DNA of 64,000 nt from Lumnitzera littorea (taxonomy: Eukaryota > Streptophyta > Magnoliopsida > Myrtales > Combretaceae): the NCBI GenBank assembly GCA_024138015.1, contig JAMXBB010000009.1, positions 87,376,685-87,440,684 on the forward strand, read 5' to 3'. Below are positions 14,106 through 25,300 of this stretch, piece by piece. Position 1 is the stretch's first letter; the number at the start of each line of letters is the position of its first letter. Below the pieces are notes generated by a model, which saw only the letters and a program-made list of their open reading frames with translations, was not told where the DNA came from and did not search any database. Made by a program: the position numbers and the translations under genes.

Positions 14106-14190
14106 CTTCGCAAGAGGTCACCTATCCTAGGATTGACTCAGTCTCAGTACACTTAACTTTGAAGTTTTGACATACTCTAAGTCGCTATAT
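14106..14190 (-). ncRNA. 5S rRNA-derived sequence in Cassandra left LTR (relic)
   Basis: The minus strand follows 5S rRNA from the middle of the molecule to the internal promoter and beyond: a GCTAGATAGGTGACC-type C-box area and an AACTT(C)AAAGTTAAG area. Many differences make it a decayed TRIM-borne copy, not a functional 5S gene. Confidence 0.8.
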
Positions 14191-14344
14191 AAAAAGGTCC
14201 CTCAATGATTTAGAGTTCAATTACTTAGCATGTAAGGGGTATTACAATCTATCCCCTTTATAGAACTAATGTCCTCATTAGTTTTATTACATAGGGCCAA
14301 AACCACTACACCAGGTAGGGACTTGCTCTTTCAACTAGTAAAGT

Positions 14345-14356
14345 GCTTTAATAACA
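14345..14356 (-). other. Cassandra primer-binding site relic
   Basis: The minus strand reads TGTTATTAAAGC, matching the Met-tRNA primer-binding consensus TGGTATCAGAGC at nine of twelve positions. It lies two bases inside the right (5') LTR, the expected place. Confidence 0.7.
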
Positions 14357-14445
14357 CTTGTAACGACCTGGCTAAAACTCCTTCCACCAAGGTACTATCT
14401 GCTTTAATGTAGAACACCAGATGATTTTATCCCTTGGTACAATAA

Positions 14446-14648
14446 TTTCCCAAAAGGTCCCCTATCTTAGGATTAACCGAGCTTGAGCACAAGCACGAGC
14501 ACACTTAACTTCAAAGTTTCGACATGCTCTAAGCCACTATACCAAAAAGCACCTCGATGATTTAGAATTAAATCACCTCTAGGTTGACCGAGCTTGAGCA
14601 CAAGCACGCTTAACTTCGGAGTTTTGACTTGCTCCGAGCCGCTACGCC
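14446..14648 (-). ncRNA. Two adjacent 5S rRNA-derived copies in Cassandra right LTR
   Basis: The right LTR holds a full 5S-like block (14446-14553) and a second partial one (14582-14648), both with a CCGAGCTTGAGCACAAGCACG phrase variant and an ACTTAACTTC..AGTTTTGAC segment. This internal duplication of about 110 bp explains why the right LTR is 345 bp and the left only 228 bp. The second copy is closer to canonical 5S (CACGCTTAACTTCGGAG). Confidence 0.8.
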
Positions 14649-17040
14649 AAAAAACACCTCAATAATTTAGACTTCAGTCACCTAACATATAAAGGGTATT
14701 ATACAGCCAAGTAAGTTCTTCTAGGCTTTCCTTTAACTTCTTCTATCCAACACTTTTTCTAGTATATTTCTTTGTTTTAATCACATTTTTACTTATTATA
14801 AGCTAATAACATTACTTTATATGGTGAAAGCAAGATGAATATTCACTAAGAAAGGGGCACTATGCTTGGTACTTAGGTTCTCATGGAGTTTTATCAACTT
14901 TTTTTCAAGTTATCTGTTATCTACACAAAATTAACTCCTATATTTCTAAAATTCAAGTAACAAACTAGCTAAGTACATAAATGAAGGTATAATTATATGG
15001 CTCTAAAATGACATATACATTATTATAACACATTTATCTAGTATTTATAATCCTAAACTCTCAAGATATCATAGTTACAACTAATGTAAATAGAAAACTT
15101 AAGTTAAGTGAGTGTTACCTTAGATTGGTCTACACGAGTTCCAAATTTTTCACTTAAAAACGAAGTCTAAATTGCTCCTTTGAGAAGGAATGTTTGTCAG
15201 CAAGAAACAAGAATATGTGTGTGATCTTTTGGGTGGAGGCAATTCCAAAAGGCACTAATGTGTGTAGGGACCTTCGACAACTCCTTTTGTTTTCTTCCTT
15301 ATTTCTTTTGGTTTTTATTTAGGTTTCTTGAGAGTATTTCCTAAGGTTTTTTAAGATTGAAGAATGAGATTAAATGAAGGTTTTATTGGGATGAAATGAT
15401 AGATATTGAAGGTGGATTAAAGAGAATAATAGGTGGCTATTTTGAGATAAGGATACATGGCCCCCCTCTTAATATTATTATATCTTATTTGTTTTTTGCT
15501 AAATAAAGGAGGATTTTGTCTCCTAAAGGACAATTGTCATTTGATCCCCAATTAATTCTTTATCCTTTGTTCTTAATTGAGTTTAAATTATTACTAATTA
15601 AGATGTAATGAGAGTTAATAGATGGATTAAAGAGTAATTAAGCTAATTAATCGCAACTTTACTTAATTAAGAAATTTAGGCCTCATTAAGGTGTAACTAA
15701 GGTCTTTCCATATTTTATCACTTTAATTAAGTTCATTGACATATATTACTTCATTTGTTAGAGTCCTTTACTATTTGAGACTGATTAGGGTTTTTAGACT
15801 GCATATGAGGTTAGCAATTCAGGATTTCCAAGTGATTGGAGAAACTTTAGGGATATACTTAAGATTTATTAGTTGAATTAGAGTTTTGGACTTCTAATTA
15901 AGGTTTTAGTCAATCCATTGATACTTTCCAGTCATTTTAAAGTTTCTCGCATAATAGGGTGTTTAGGGTTTCATGCGTACGATTAGAGTTTTAGGTTTTT
16001 ACTCTCTTTATGGTTTTTCAACTTATTATATAGGGGTCAATTGTTTTATTTAGTGATTTTATTATTATGTCTTAAGCGGTTCTAAGGATTACCCATTGAT
16101 TCCTATATTTGACTCCAAGTTCAAATCTAAAAGTTTGTGGTATTCATATTATCTCCCTAAGTATAATGTTGACATTATAAAGGAGATATTTTCATATAAC
16201 TACTTTGTTTTCATATGATTAATCACTCTTGACTTGTAGTTAATTATGATATAAAGCCCAATTAGCAAATTAATGTGTAATTTAATTTCTTAATCTTAAT
16301 TACTAGTACATTTGACACTAATGAGGTGCAATTTAAGGCTTAATGTGTCAAATTAAGTTAGTTAAGCCCATTATGTCATCTTGTCTAATTAGTTTAAGGA
16401 ATTGAGATAATCATTGTTGTTCGAGTACGTTTTAGAGCGTAGATTAGAGTTTTAGGGTGACTAAGCAATTAGTCTCTGATTAATGAATAACTTTACTATT
16501 TAATTAAAGTATAATAGTCGAATTAAGGTTTCTAACATTAGATTGGGGATTTACTATCATTCTAAAGGTTCGCGTGTATTAGGGTTCTAATTAAGATTTT
16601 AGTATTTAAAGGTTCATTTAAAGGCTATAGTATTCGTTTTAGGGTTTTGCACTCATTGTTATGGTTATCTATATCAATATTCTTTTTTGGCTTAGGTTAC
16701 CCTTTATCGATTTTAGGGAATTCTCATAGGTTTCAACTATTGGTCTCTGTCCCATTAGGGTTTGAGGTTGATTTTGTTAAATTAGGTTGAACTTATGAGT
16801 TAACATTAGTTATTAGCATTTATTTATAAAATTTTAGAACTTTAAGTGTAAGGATCAAACTAAAGTTGATGCTACCATATAGGGTTTTAGGAGTTTGCAT
16901 TAAGGTTTTTGAGCGGACCTCTCAAGTTCAAGATTAGTTATCTTGCCAATATTAAGAATATATTTAGGGAAATCTTATTAACTTCCAACCCCCCATCTAA
17001 GAAATTCACAGGGTTTACAAAGGAGTTAACTAAGGCCATA

Positions 17041-18199
17041 TGTAATGCCCCAAGCTTAAGGTGCCACATGCCACCACATGGCCTTAGTAGTTTATTGACA
17101 CATCAAGCCAAATGAGCAACTAAAGATCTTCAATATTAAGAAAAATAAATCCATAAACTCTCTTAGTAATAATTTTCAAATGTAATTGAAACTTACAGTT
17201 AAATTTCTAGTAAATAGAACTAAAATGAGCATAACTAAACTTCTAAGGTCACGTGACCAAACAAGTCTCCTTAATAATTTGTCTTTCTAACTCTTTCATT
17301 TCGATAGATCACATTCCATCATCATAATAATAATAATAAATCTCTCTAACATCTTTTTCCTAATAGTAATAGTATACGTCCTTATTCTCATCATAGTTAT
17401 CTACTTATCTAAAGTTCATGCAACTGAAAAAGGAGAATGAGCTAACGCCTCATATAAAAACCTACAAGCACATGCGTATGACATGTAACATTCATAATTA
17501 CACATACAATAATGCAACAGGAAATAAGAAACAATAGGACATTACTTTTTATTAAGTCATCATACAACATTGCTTAAGATTCCTCATGATTAACCCTAAA
17601 CTTAGAGTACCTCAAACCTTACATACTATTCCTAAGTCAAGACGTTAGTACTGCAGCCCCCATTTAATAGCATTAGGACATTGTCACTACAGCCCCTAAA
17701 TACCCCAACCTACTTTATTTTAGGACATTGGTACTATAAAACCCAAACACCAATGCATCTACCTCAAATTATTTCAAAGGGGAACTTCACTCAAGACAAC
17801 ATCACCCAGGGGTTAATAAGGTGCCACTTTAGGGACATTGGTACTATGACCCTCTAAGCTTAACTAAATACAATCACTAATCAGAACTTAGCCAATTATT
17901 AATTAGTTTAGTTTAATGATAACTACACTCCATAAGCACAAACAATAACCAAAGGTTCTATGTACATGGGTCTTGAGAATTATTAAAAGTATCTAACTCA
18001 AGAGCCTTTTCAACGTCAACACCTAAAGTACATAGAAGAATAAGTACTTTTAGATGTTGTTTTCATGTTATCTAATTCTAGCTATGTTCTCTTAATCATC
18101 TCACTAGGTTCTTGAGTCTAGATTTTAGCTTAACCTAAGGTTTTAGGATCAATTTAGGCTTCTAAACGTATTTAGAATAGGTTAGATTAAGGTTAGGGA
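17041..18199 (-). mobile_element. LTR-like segment with repeated GACATTGGTACTA phrases
   Basis: It starts TGTAATGCCCCAAGC at about 17041, a common terminus of plant gypsy LTRs read backwards. At 17430-17470 it has an AATGAGCTAACGCCTCAT phrase like the TAAGCTTACGCTTAGTGAG region at 53870, suggesting chromovirus-type LTRs in the same orientation. Four spaced copies of a GACATTGGTACTA-type phrase occur at about 17640, 17686, 17725 and 17835. No target duplication was found and the right end is not located. Confidence 0.4.
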
Positions 18200-18335
18200 A
18201 GGATCTTAACCCTTTTACCCTGACCCATCAAGTTAGGACCTTACCCTTTTACCCCAATTAATCAAGTCAAGACCTTATCTCTTTTACCTCGACCTGTCAA
18301 GTCAAGATCTTGTCCCTTTTACCTCGACTTATTTA
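18200..18335. repeat. 34-35 bp tandem repeat, four units
   Basis: Four consecutive units of the form AGGACCTTACCCTTTTACC followed by a variable half ending ATCAAGT(C/T). They are followed to about 18410 by a related but shorter repeat with a TCTCAAGTTAG phrase. The units differ at several positions, so the array is old. Confidence 0.75.
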
Positions 18336-19479
18336 GCTGACCTATCAAGTTAGTTTTTGTTTTTAGCTAACCTCTCAAGTTAGGTTTCTTTTTAACAAAC
18401 CATTCAAATCAGTAATCTATACCTTATCAATTCAAGTTAGCAAAAATGTGTATGTCTTTTTGTTTTTATAGCAAAGTTTTCATCAAACTTCACTGCAATG
18501 AAAGGCAATTATAGACATCCTATTTTTGCCCTCTTAGTTATTTATTTATTTATTTTAGGTCAAGTTTAAAAAAAATTCAAAAAATTTTAAACAATTGAAA
18601 AAAAAAAGCCAAAAAAAATAAAAAATTTTCAAAAAACACAAAAAAAATATTGAAAAATACAAAGTGTTGAAAGAGTTTGAGTCTAGTTAACTCAATCAAT
18701 TTTTAAGGTCAAATCAAGCAACAATTGAAAATATACATGCGATTTTATAAATTTGGAGCATTTAAAATTTTCAAGCCTCATTAGAAATAGTCCAATAAAA
18801 ATTTTGAGTTCATAAAATGGATTTTTTTCTAATTTTAAAAAGTATATATATTTTAGCTAAATTAATTAAAATAAGACTTTAGATTTATTGAATTTAAAAG
18901 AGGTGTTAAAATGTATTAAACATGTACATTTTTGGTTATATAGAAAGGCCAAGGTTAATTAGATCAAATTAGGTTTAGGCTTAAAAGTACAAATCAAGTT
19001 AAGCTTAGGTTTTGATAGCTTAATTAAAATTCATGTACATAAGTATTTGAGAAACTAATAATGGCTCAACTAGTTAGGATGTTGGAATGAAATTAAAGGT
19101 CAGGGGTTTGATCTATGTATGCCATACGTACGTGCTATTTTATTTCCCAAGATTACGTGCAATTCCCCACTTGAGATTGTTAGATAATGATACACAAAAA
19201 AAACTTAGTCACCTTCTAAAATTTACACGGCCAATTGATTTAGTTGAATCTCGAATTTTTTTTCTTTTTAGGATTAGGAAAAAACCTTACTAAATCATTC
19301 ATGAAAGACCTGAATCTTAAAAGGATTTGAACGAATATCAATAAAGGAAGATTTGAAAAAATCAATGGGAGCTTAAAGCTCATCCATGGCCAACCATATC
19401 TTGAACAAGAAAAATCTAGGGATTAAAAAGTGGATTGAAACTGAAAAAGCTATAAAGAAAAACTTGAGGGAAACCTAAT
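18336..19479. other. AT-rich spacer with A-runs
   Basis: No gene seen. It contains dense A-homopolymer stretches (about 18560-18660) and simple AT-rich sequence; the short reading frame at 19087-19293 has no recognisable features. Confidence 0.4.
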
Positions 19480-20050
19480 CTCAACTTAAACAATGTCAAA
19501 CTTAATTACTCAACCCAACCTTTTCTCCATGTACAGTAGCAATCCATTGTCATCTTCACTCTTGCAACCCTCTCTCTCATAATATTCTCAACCCCAGTAC
19601 CCATTCAACAGCAGCAACCATGCACTGAACAGAACAAACACACAATACACAACCAACATATAGATACAACAACGCTACTCCATCCTTAGCCCCCATACTT
19701 GTATGCACAAAACAAACCCCAACCATCTCTCATCACGACCCAACGGCAATCATGTACGACCTAACAAACCCTCAACTATAGCTACAACCAACACCCACCA
19801 AACCATAACACCAACTAAACCTAAGTCGATGACCTACTCCGTACTACTAACGCATCAATGACAATAAACACTATAACTGTCCTTTACGTACTAACAGCAG
19901 GACCCTACAACCACTACGCAACACGATGTAACCTAAGCCATCCACGTAAACGAGCCCTATGATAGCAACAGCTATCTACATAACCACTATTGTACACAAA
20001 TACAAACCTAAAACCACCTAAATCATCACCATAACTCAAGGTACATGCAC
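19480..20050. other. Strongly G-poor, A/C-rich block
   Basis: For about 570 bp the plus strand is dominated by A and C with very few G: the 60-base lines at 19621, 19681 and 19741 contain only 5, 4 and 5 G against roughly 18-25 C. Phrases such as ACAACCAACA recur without a strict period. No long ORF is present. It could be a skewed leader of a retroelement or the product of strand-biased mutation. Confidence 0.6.
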
Positions 20051-21120
20051 CAAACTAAGTTTTACCAATAACTCTCTCATGAAAACCAAATTACTCATTT
20101 AAAATGTTGTTCAGAGATCACCATAGAAAGCCATCTTAGCTGATGTCTTCTTCCCTTATGGCAACCGACCCATACTCAATTAGAGCCTACAACCAGATTT
20201 GGATCCAACCTACAACCCACATTGTAAGAGTATAAGTAGGTTTTCCTTTTTCTAATATAATTTTATTCATTTATTTATTTGCTTTCCTCTTGTTTATTTC
20301 TTTTTTCTTATTTTGATTTAGATAGTTTATTTTATTGCTAACAATCCAAACTAACTTTATTTCATTTTTTATGCAAGTATTTAGTATTAGTTTTTCTTAT
20401 ACATAGCTTTTTTCTTTTCTTTTTTTTTTAAATTATGTTGGCATATGCATTAATCTAATTGGTTTGCATTGAATAGGTACTAACCTAAATTTTGTATAGG
20501 TATTTACATCATGGTTTCTACATGAAAATCTTTTTTTTTTTTTTTTGCATGATTAATAAAATTGCATTCTTTTATTAAAAATCACCTATTTCTAGAAAAT
20601 TACATATTTTTATAAATTTGAATATTTTTTACGAAAGAATTACATCTTTGCATGTTTTTATGAGATTACATTTCCTTGGAAAAATCACATTTTCCTTACT
20701 AAAATTGCCCCATTTAGAGATTGTGCATGGAAATTGTATTTTTTAAAATATTCATTTTCAACCATTACAATTCTATCTAAAAATAAAATTCTTTAGTCAC
20801 ACAATCAAGTTTTTTTAAAAAAAATAAAAATCTCAATTGGTTCCTTTTTTAAAAATTACATTTTTTTTTTTAGTTTTCTGATTGTGGAATAAAAGTTAGG
20901 TTTTTTTCAAGGATTTTTCTTAATAAAAAATAAATTGGTTAAAAACATAAACTTGATTCGTTTTCATAAATAAAACCTATTAACTCACTAATGGTTTTTT
21001 TTTTTAAATTTGAACTATAGTTGATTTGTTCGTGATTAACAAATACGTAGGCACCTTCAGGATAACTTATTGCCTCTAATTAGAGTTTTTGATTTTTAAA
21101 ATATATAAACATATATTCTA
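20051..21120. other. T-rich spacer
   Basis: No gene recognised. It has many T and A homopolymers, for example a T-run near 20530, and ends with an AATACGTAGGCACCTTCAGG phrase near 21040 of the kind seen in plant LTR-element flanks. Confidence 0.35.
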
Positions 21121-22730
21121 TCTTTAACTCGATTTAACAGATAGGTGTACCTATTGTTTTATAATATGGATAAGTATAGGGTCGTCTCCACTAAGAAAAG
21201 TATTCAAACACTAATATCAATTATTTTTCCTATCAACTAGCAACCCATTTTATCAAATGATGAAAAGATTAAATTATCTGATTTACTAGTTAAACTACAC
21301 TAATCCACAACAACTTTTATCCAACACCAATGCTATAGAAACTATTAACACTACAATGATTAACATCCAAACTTGTTTCACCACTTAGTATAATATTACC
21401 AATATACTTTTTATCCTAATACTTGTTACCTATAGGAAATTACAGATATATAAGTATTCTTCTCAAACTACTTACTTCTAATCCTAATTTTGTTTATTAG
21501 AATCTCTTTTAAATTAACAACTAATTCAGATCGCATTAAAGTCATGTTAATTTATCTATTTCCCTAAGAATGCAACAACTTTCGTAATAATATCCATATT
21601 ATCAGGGGTAAATTGTTCCAACAAATCAGATCTATTAAATAGAATTGTCTCTCGACATATTCTATTGAAATCTAGCCTAAGTCAATGTCGTACACTATAC
21701 CGTACTTAAATTAATTAAGTTCAATTCATCAGAACTAACAAATATCAGGAACTCACTAATTCACACACTTATTCATACTAAGTTAATGTCACGAGTCCTA
21801 ATTACTACTTATACATGATAAAATAACAAAACGATCAACAAAATGCAAATATAACAAAGAAATTAACATAAGACAAGTAGAAAAATACAATACTATTCTG
21901 AATTCTATTGTAGAAATCTTTGCAACAACAAATGATGAATTCTCGTCGACTCTCTCGAGTAATTTAGGAAAAAGTATGGTATAACACTTAGAAACTATAC
22001 TAAAAAAAAAAATGGAAACATAATGGGTACAAAGATAGATGAATAGGTATGATGTTAGTTAGTGATATGATGTTTATTCTGATGTAAATTTTATCTTGAT
22101 CCGGTGTTCTCCTCTTCCCCTATCTAAAAGTCACGTTATATTTATACTTGACTCACCAAAGGACTCGAATTATACCATTTCAAGACACCACCTGATGTTA
22201 AGACATGTTCTACATACAGATTCGTGTGAAAAAGTCGAAGAAGAATAGTCATGTCCACTCCTATCATGCTTGTGACTCGATGAGTGATAGTTTTGAAAAA
22301 CAAGATTCTACACCAATCACGGTCGTAATAATAAACGTGAACTCTTTGTCACTTTATTACATCTTATCAAGCCTGTGATTGAGGGCGTGATCACCTTCCT
22401 ACTATACAATCATTGCCGTAATTGATAGGGGGATCATCGGAACTTCCTCAATCATGCTTATGATGGAGGGTATGATCAGTGTTGGCCATTCCAATCCTTT
22501 ATTATCACGCCTGTAATTAAGTGAATCTTGGTTTTACTTCAAGGTTTTCTTCTCGTTATGGCTGTGATTGCGTTAAAAATCATTGTTCTTATATAAATTT
22601 CATCCCATTGGTCATGATTCATTTGAAATCAATACATTATACAATTAAGTACCAAAACTTAGAAATTGAATCACAATTTATGTCTAAATATGTCTTGAAA
22701 GTGTAGAGTAATTTACGCTTATCAAACTTC
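21121..22730. mobile_element. Non-coding retrotransposon-like repeat, family B copy 1
   Basis: It opens with GGTGTACCTAT...AGGGTCGTCTCC and later has TTAGAATCTCTTTTAAATTA and ATCGCATTAAAGTCATG. The same order of phrases occurs at 47170-47600 (GTACACCTAT, GAGTCGATCCC, GGAATCTCTTCACTTAG, AATTGCATTAATG) and more weakly at 42000-42480. Its tail carries several short dyad phrases around ATCATGCCTGTGATTG. No protein coding was detected. Confidence 0.5.
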
Positions 22731-25300
22731 CCCTACGCTTAAGGTTTGCTTGTCCTCAAGCAAACACTCAAAAACAATCAATGAACTCAACAATTTTTTC
22801 GATTGCCTATTCAACAAAGCATTCACAATGGATTAACTTTGTGCCTACCACATTCTGTTCTTAGAATATACAAATCAATATTCTAAGACTAATCAAAGTA
22901 GTCTTATAGGTTTTTTGCCTAATACCTTAAAATTTTAAAGTGGGCCTTGGTATTACTCTTGTGAGTTCAAATGGGTCTCTTTACTAAGTTTAGGGTTTTA
23001 AATCATTAAAGGGCCTATAGTAGGTATCTTAAATGGTCCTTAGGGTTTAGTGAGCCTTTTAATTAAATCATTCCAAGCCTTCCAACCTAAGGTTCAAATT
23101 TGGTTACTTAGCTATATGGGCTTTAAAGTTAGTTCTTTTGAGCTTTATATGTCTAAATCACTATTTAGGGCCTTAGGCTCAAGCCTACTTATTTTTTTAG
23201 GCTTAAGCCCAACATTAGAGTCAAGTTTAGCCTACTTTTAATATGTTTACAGATCTAGACATTAAGGTTTTAAGGGTTATTAACACCGTTCTTAAGCCTA
23301 TAATCACTAACTAAGCTAGTTTAGGGCCTTAACTATACTTTAGCCTACTTAACTTGATTAATTAAGTCTTAAACTATACTTAACACTAAATAAATATGTT
23401 ATTAAGCTAATAAACAAGAATTTCCAGATCTGGTGGGTTCATGAGAGTAGCGACCATGAGCTAATCCTAGGATCAAATCTTTCATTTTCATGCAATACTT
23501 GATTTTTATGGTGTTTTTACTTAAGTAACCTATATTTCTACTAATCTAAAACCATAATCACTACATAAAAGTGCATGGAAATGTTGTGAGGGAACATATA
23601 AGAGGTATCATGTATGGGAAATTAGGAATCTATCAACCTACTTAATGATTTGCTACTAAAACTAACATTACTTAATCTATTTGTATTATATCTTCTACTG
23701 AAAGTTGTTTTTCTTTTACTAACCTTTATTTGCCCTTCTTGAAACACCTTAAAACTCCTAGGGATTTGCTATAAAGTAAGGTTTAACAAAGAAAAACTGT
23801 AGTTTCTAACATTATTCTACAAGAAAACTAAGGAAAACCTAACCTAAGTACTTATCAAGGCAAGGAGTAAAAGGCCTTCTTTGAAATGAGTATACCGTAA
23901 GCTTATGTATTGGTGTAGCTATGTGTGTGTGTTGGTCAACAAGGGGGACGTATGTGGGTGGTGTAGAGCTTGGTGGTGGTGGCGATGAGGTGGTCGGCGA
24001 TGCAATGTGTGTGTATGTATGGCCAAGAGGAAAAGAAGAATGGGGGTTTTGGGGTTTGATGTTTAAGAGAGTTTGTGAGGGTATTTCAGAGTATTTTAGG
24101 GTTGCAAAAAATGAACTAGGATGAGTGAGGGAGAAGGTGGCCGGTCATAGGAAAAGAGAGAGGGTGCAAGGACAAGTTGTGTGAGATTTGGGAAATTAAG
24201 GACAAAGTGCAAAATATGGACCATGTACTATTATGCTTTTTACCAAATTGGGTAAGATCTTGTCCTCTTAGGGTACAAGATATTTTAAGGTGATTAAAGG
24301 TTTGTCTATCGGTCCTTAATCATGTTTAACTTATAGCTAATTAAGATGTAATGGGGTTAGTTATGGATTAGGGTTTGATTAGAGTAATTGATGGTAATTA
24401 AGCATGATTAGGCTAATTAAGTGTACTTAGGATACGTTTAGGGTTTTTGTTGAACTTTGATACTATACTTTAGCTAATCCAAATGCCTTACATGTGTATT
24501 TAGGGTTTCCTTAAGGTTTGGTGCTCATTTATAGTAATTTGATCCACGTACAAGCTTAAAAGTTAGGGTTTCAATCATTTAGTGCTATCGATCACTTACA
24601 TTGATCGATTCAACCTTACTATTAGTGTTTATTAGTGGTATTAAGATATTTGATCACTTAATTAGGGTTAGATGATCATTTTAAGGTTTCACGATTGTTC
24701 TAGGGTTTTTCAAGTATTAGGGCGGCTCTTGCTCGTTTAGTTACATTTTTAAGACTTACTTCAATTAAGGTTTTTGGTTCAACACTTAGGGTTCAATTCT
24801 TTTACCTAGGTTTTATCATTATGTTTAGGTGATTTTAGGGATTGTCCAAAAACTCCTTCATCTAATTCCACTTTTGGGTTATCAAAATTTCATAAGACTT
24901 ACAACCCAAAGCCTAAATTTCAATGTAAGGTCCTTTTTTACTTAGTTCACGTAGAAAGTTTATATGTAACAATCACCCATAAATTGGAACATATATAATT
25001 TTATGTACTTTCTATCTTAACTTCTTATTTACTTTTTGACTCACTTTGCTACACTTCTAAGGTAACTCCCATTTAAAGCTCATGTCAAGTTATCCTCTAA
25101 ATCAACTTCTAATTATCAACAACATATAAAGTATTAACTAGTTAAAATTCTAACCTACCTTCTAAATCATGTTCTAAGTCCATTGTTTCACTTCCCATAT
25201 CACTAAATTACTTCTCTTTTACATAAATGTCCCCATTTCCATACACAATGGAACTAGTTTACCATCCAAAGGCCTATTCACAACCATGTTATAACATATA
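22731..25300. mobile_element. Decayed LTR-type repeat, family A copy 2
   Basis: Sister of 13741-17040: the block 23160-23420 shares the GGCTTAAGCCCA and CTAACTAAGCTAGTTTAGG phrases. A GT- and GG-rich segment at 23918-24140 with a GGTGGCCGGTCAT phrase resembles 56418-56440 (GTGGCCGGTTGG), linking it to the 55-57 kb repeat. The small frame at 23921-24124 is glycine- and valine-rich low complexity and is not considered a gene. Confidence 0.45.

Larger units (their letters stand above)
14019..14703 (-). mobile_element. Cassandra TRIM retrotransposon carrying 5S rRNA sequence
   Basis: Complete 685-bp terminal-repeat retrotransposon in miniature. The left repeat 14019-14246 and right repeat 14359-14703 both start TGTAAC(A/G)ACCTGG and end GGGTATTA(C/T)A. 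They surround only 112 bp with no coding sequence. Inside each repeat the minus strand resembles plant 5S rRNA (for example ACTTCGAAGTTAAG-like and CTAGGAT..GTGACC blocks), the hallmark of Cassandra. On the minus strand a primer-binding relic (14345-14356) and a polypurine tract (14247-14260) sit correctly beside the repeats. Flanks CAGAC (14014-14018) and CAGCC (14704-14708) are a one-mismatch target duplication. Confidence 0.9.
13741..17040. mobile_element. Decayed LTR-type repeat, family A copy 1 (split by Cassandra)
   Basis: The block 13741-14018 aligns by eye with 23160-23420: both contain a GGCTTAAGCCCA phrase, then CTAACTAAGCTAGTTTAGG and a matching AT-rich tail. The copy is interrupted by the Cassandra insertion at 14019-14703 and continues on the other side. 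The stretch 15180-15480, with an ATGGCCCCCC phrase, resembles 56575-56590. No ORFs are present. The far end is uncertain; a TGTAATGCCCC motif at 17041 starts another LTR-like segment. Confidence 0.45.

Noticed and set aside
14106..14648. Functional 5S rRNA genes
   Set aside because: The 5S-like blocks lie inside LTR ends with a target duplication and have many changes in conserved positions, so they are Cassandra-borne relics.
17640..17850. Spaced repeats resembling a CRISPR-like array
   Set aside because: Four loosely similar phrases at irregular spacing in a plant retroelement; repeats are neither identical nor evenly spaced.
23921..24124. Gly/Val-rich 67-codon frame
   Set aside because: Low-complexity GT- and GG-rich LTR sequence; no domain and no conserved partner frame in sister repeats.
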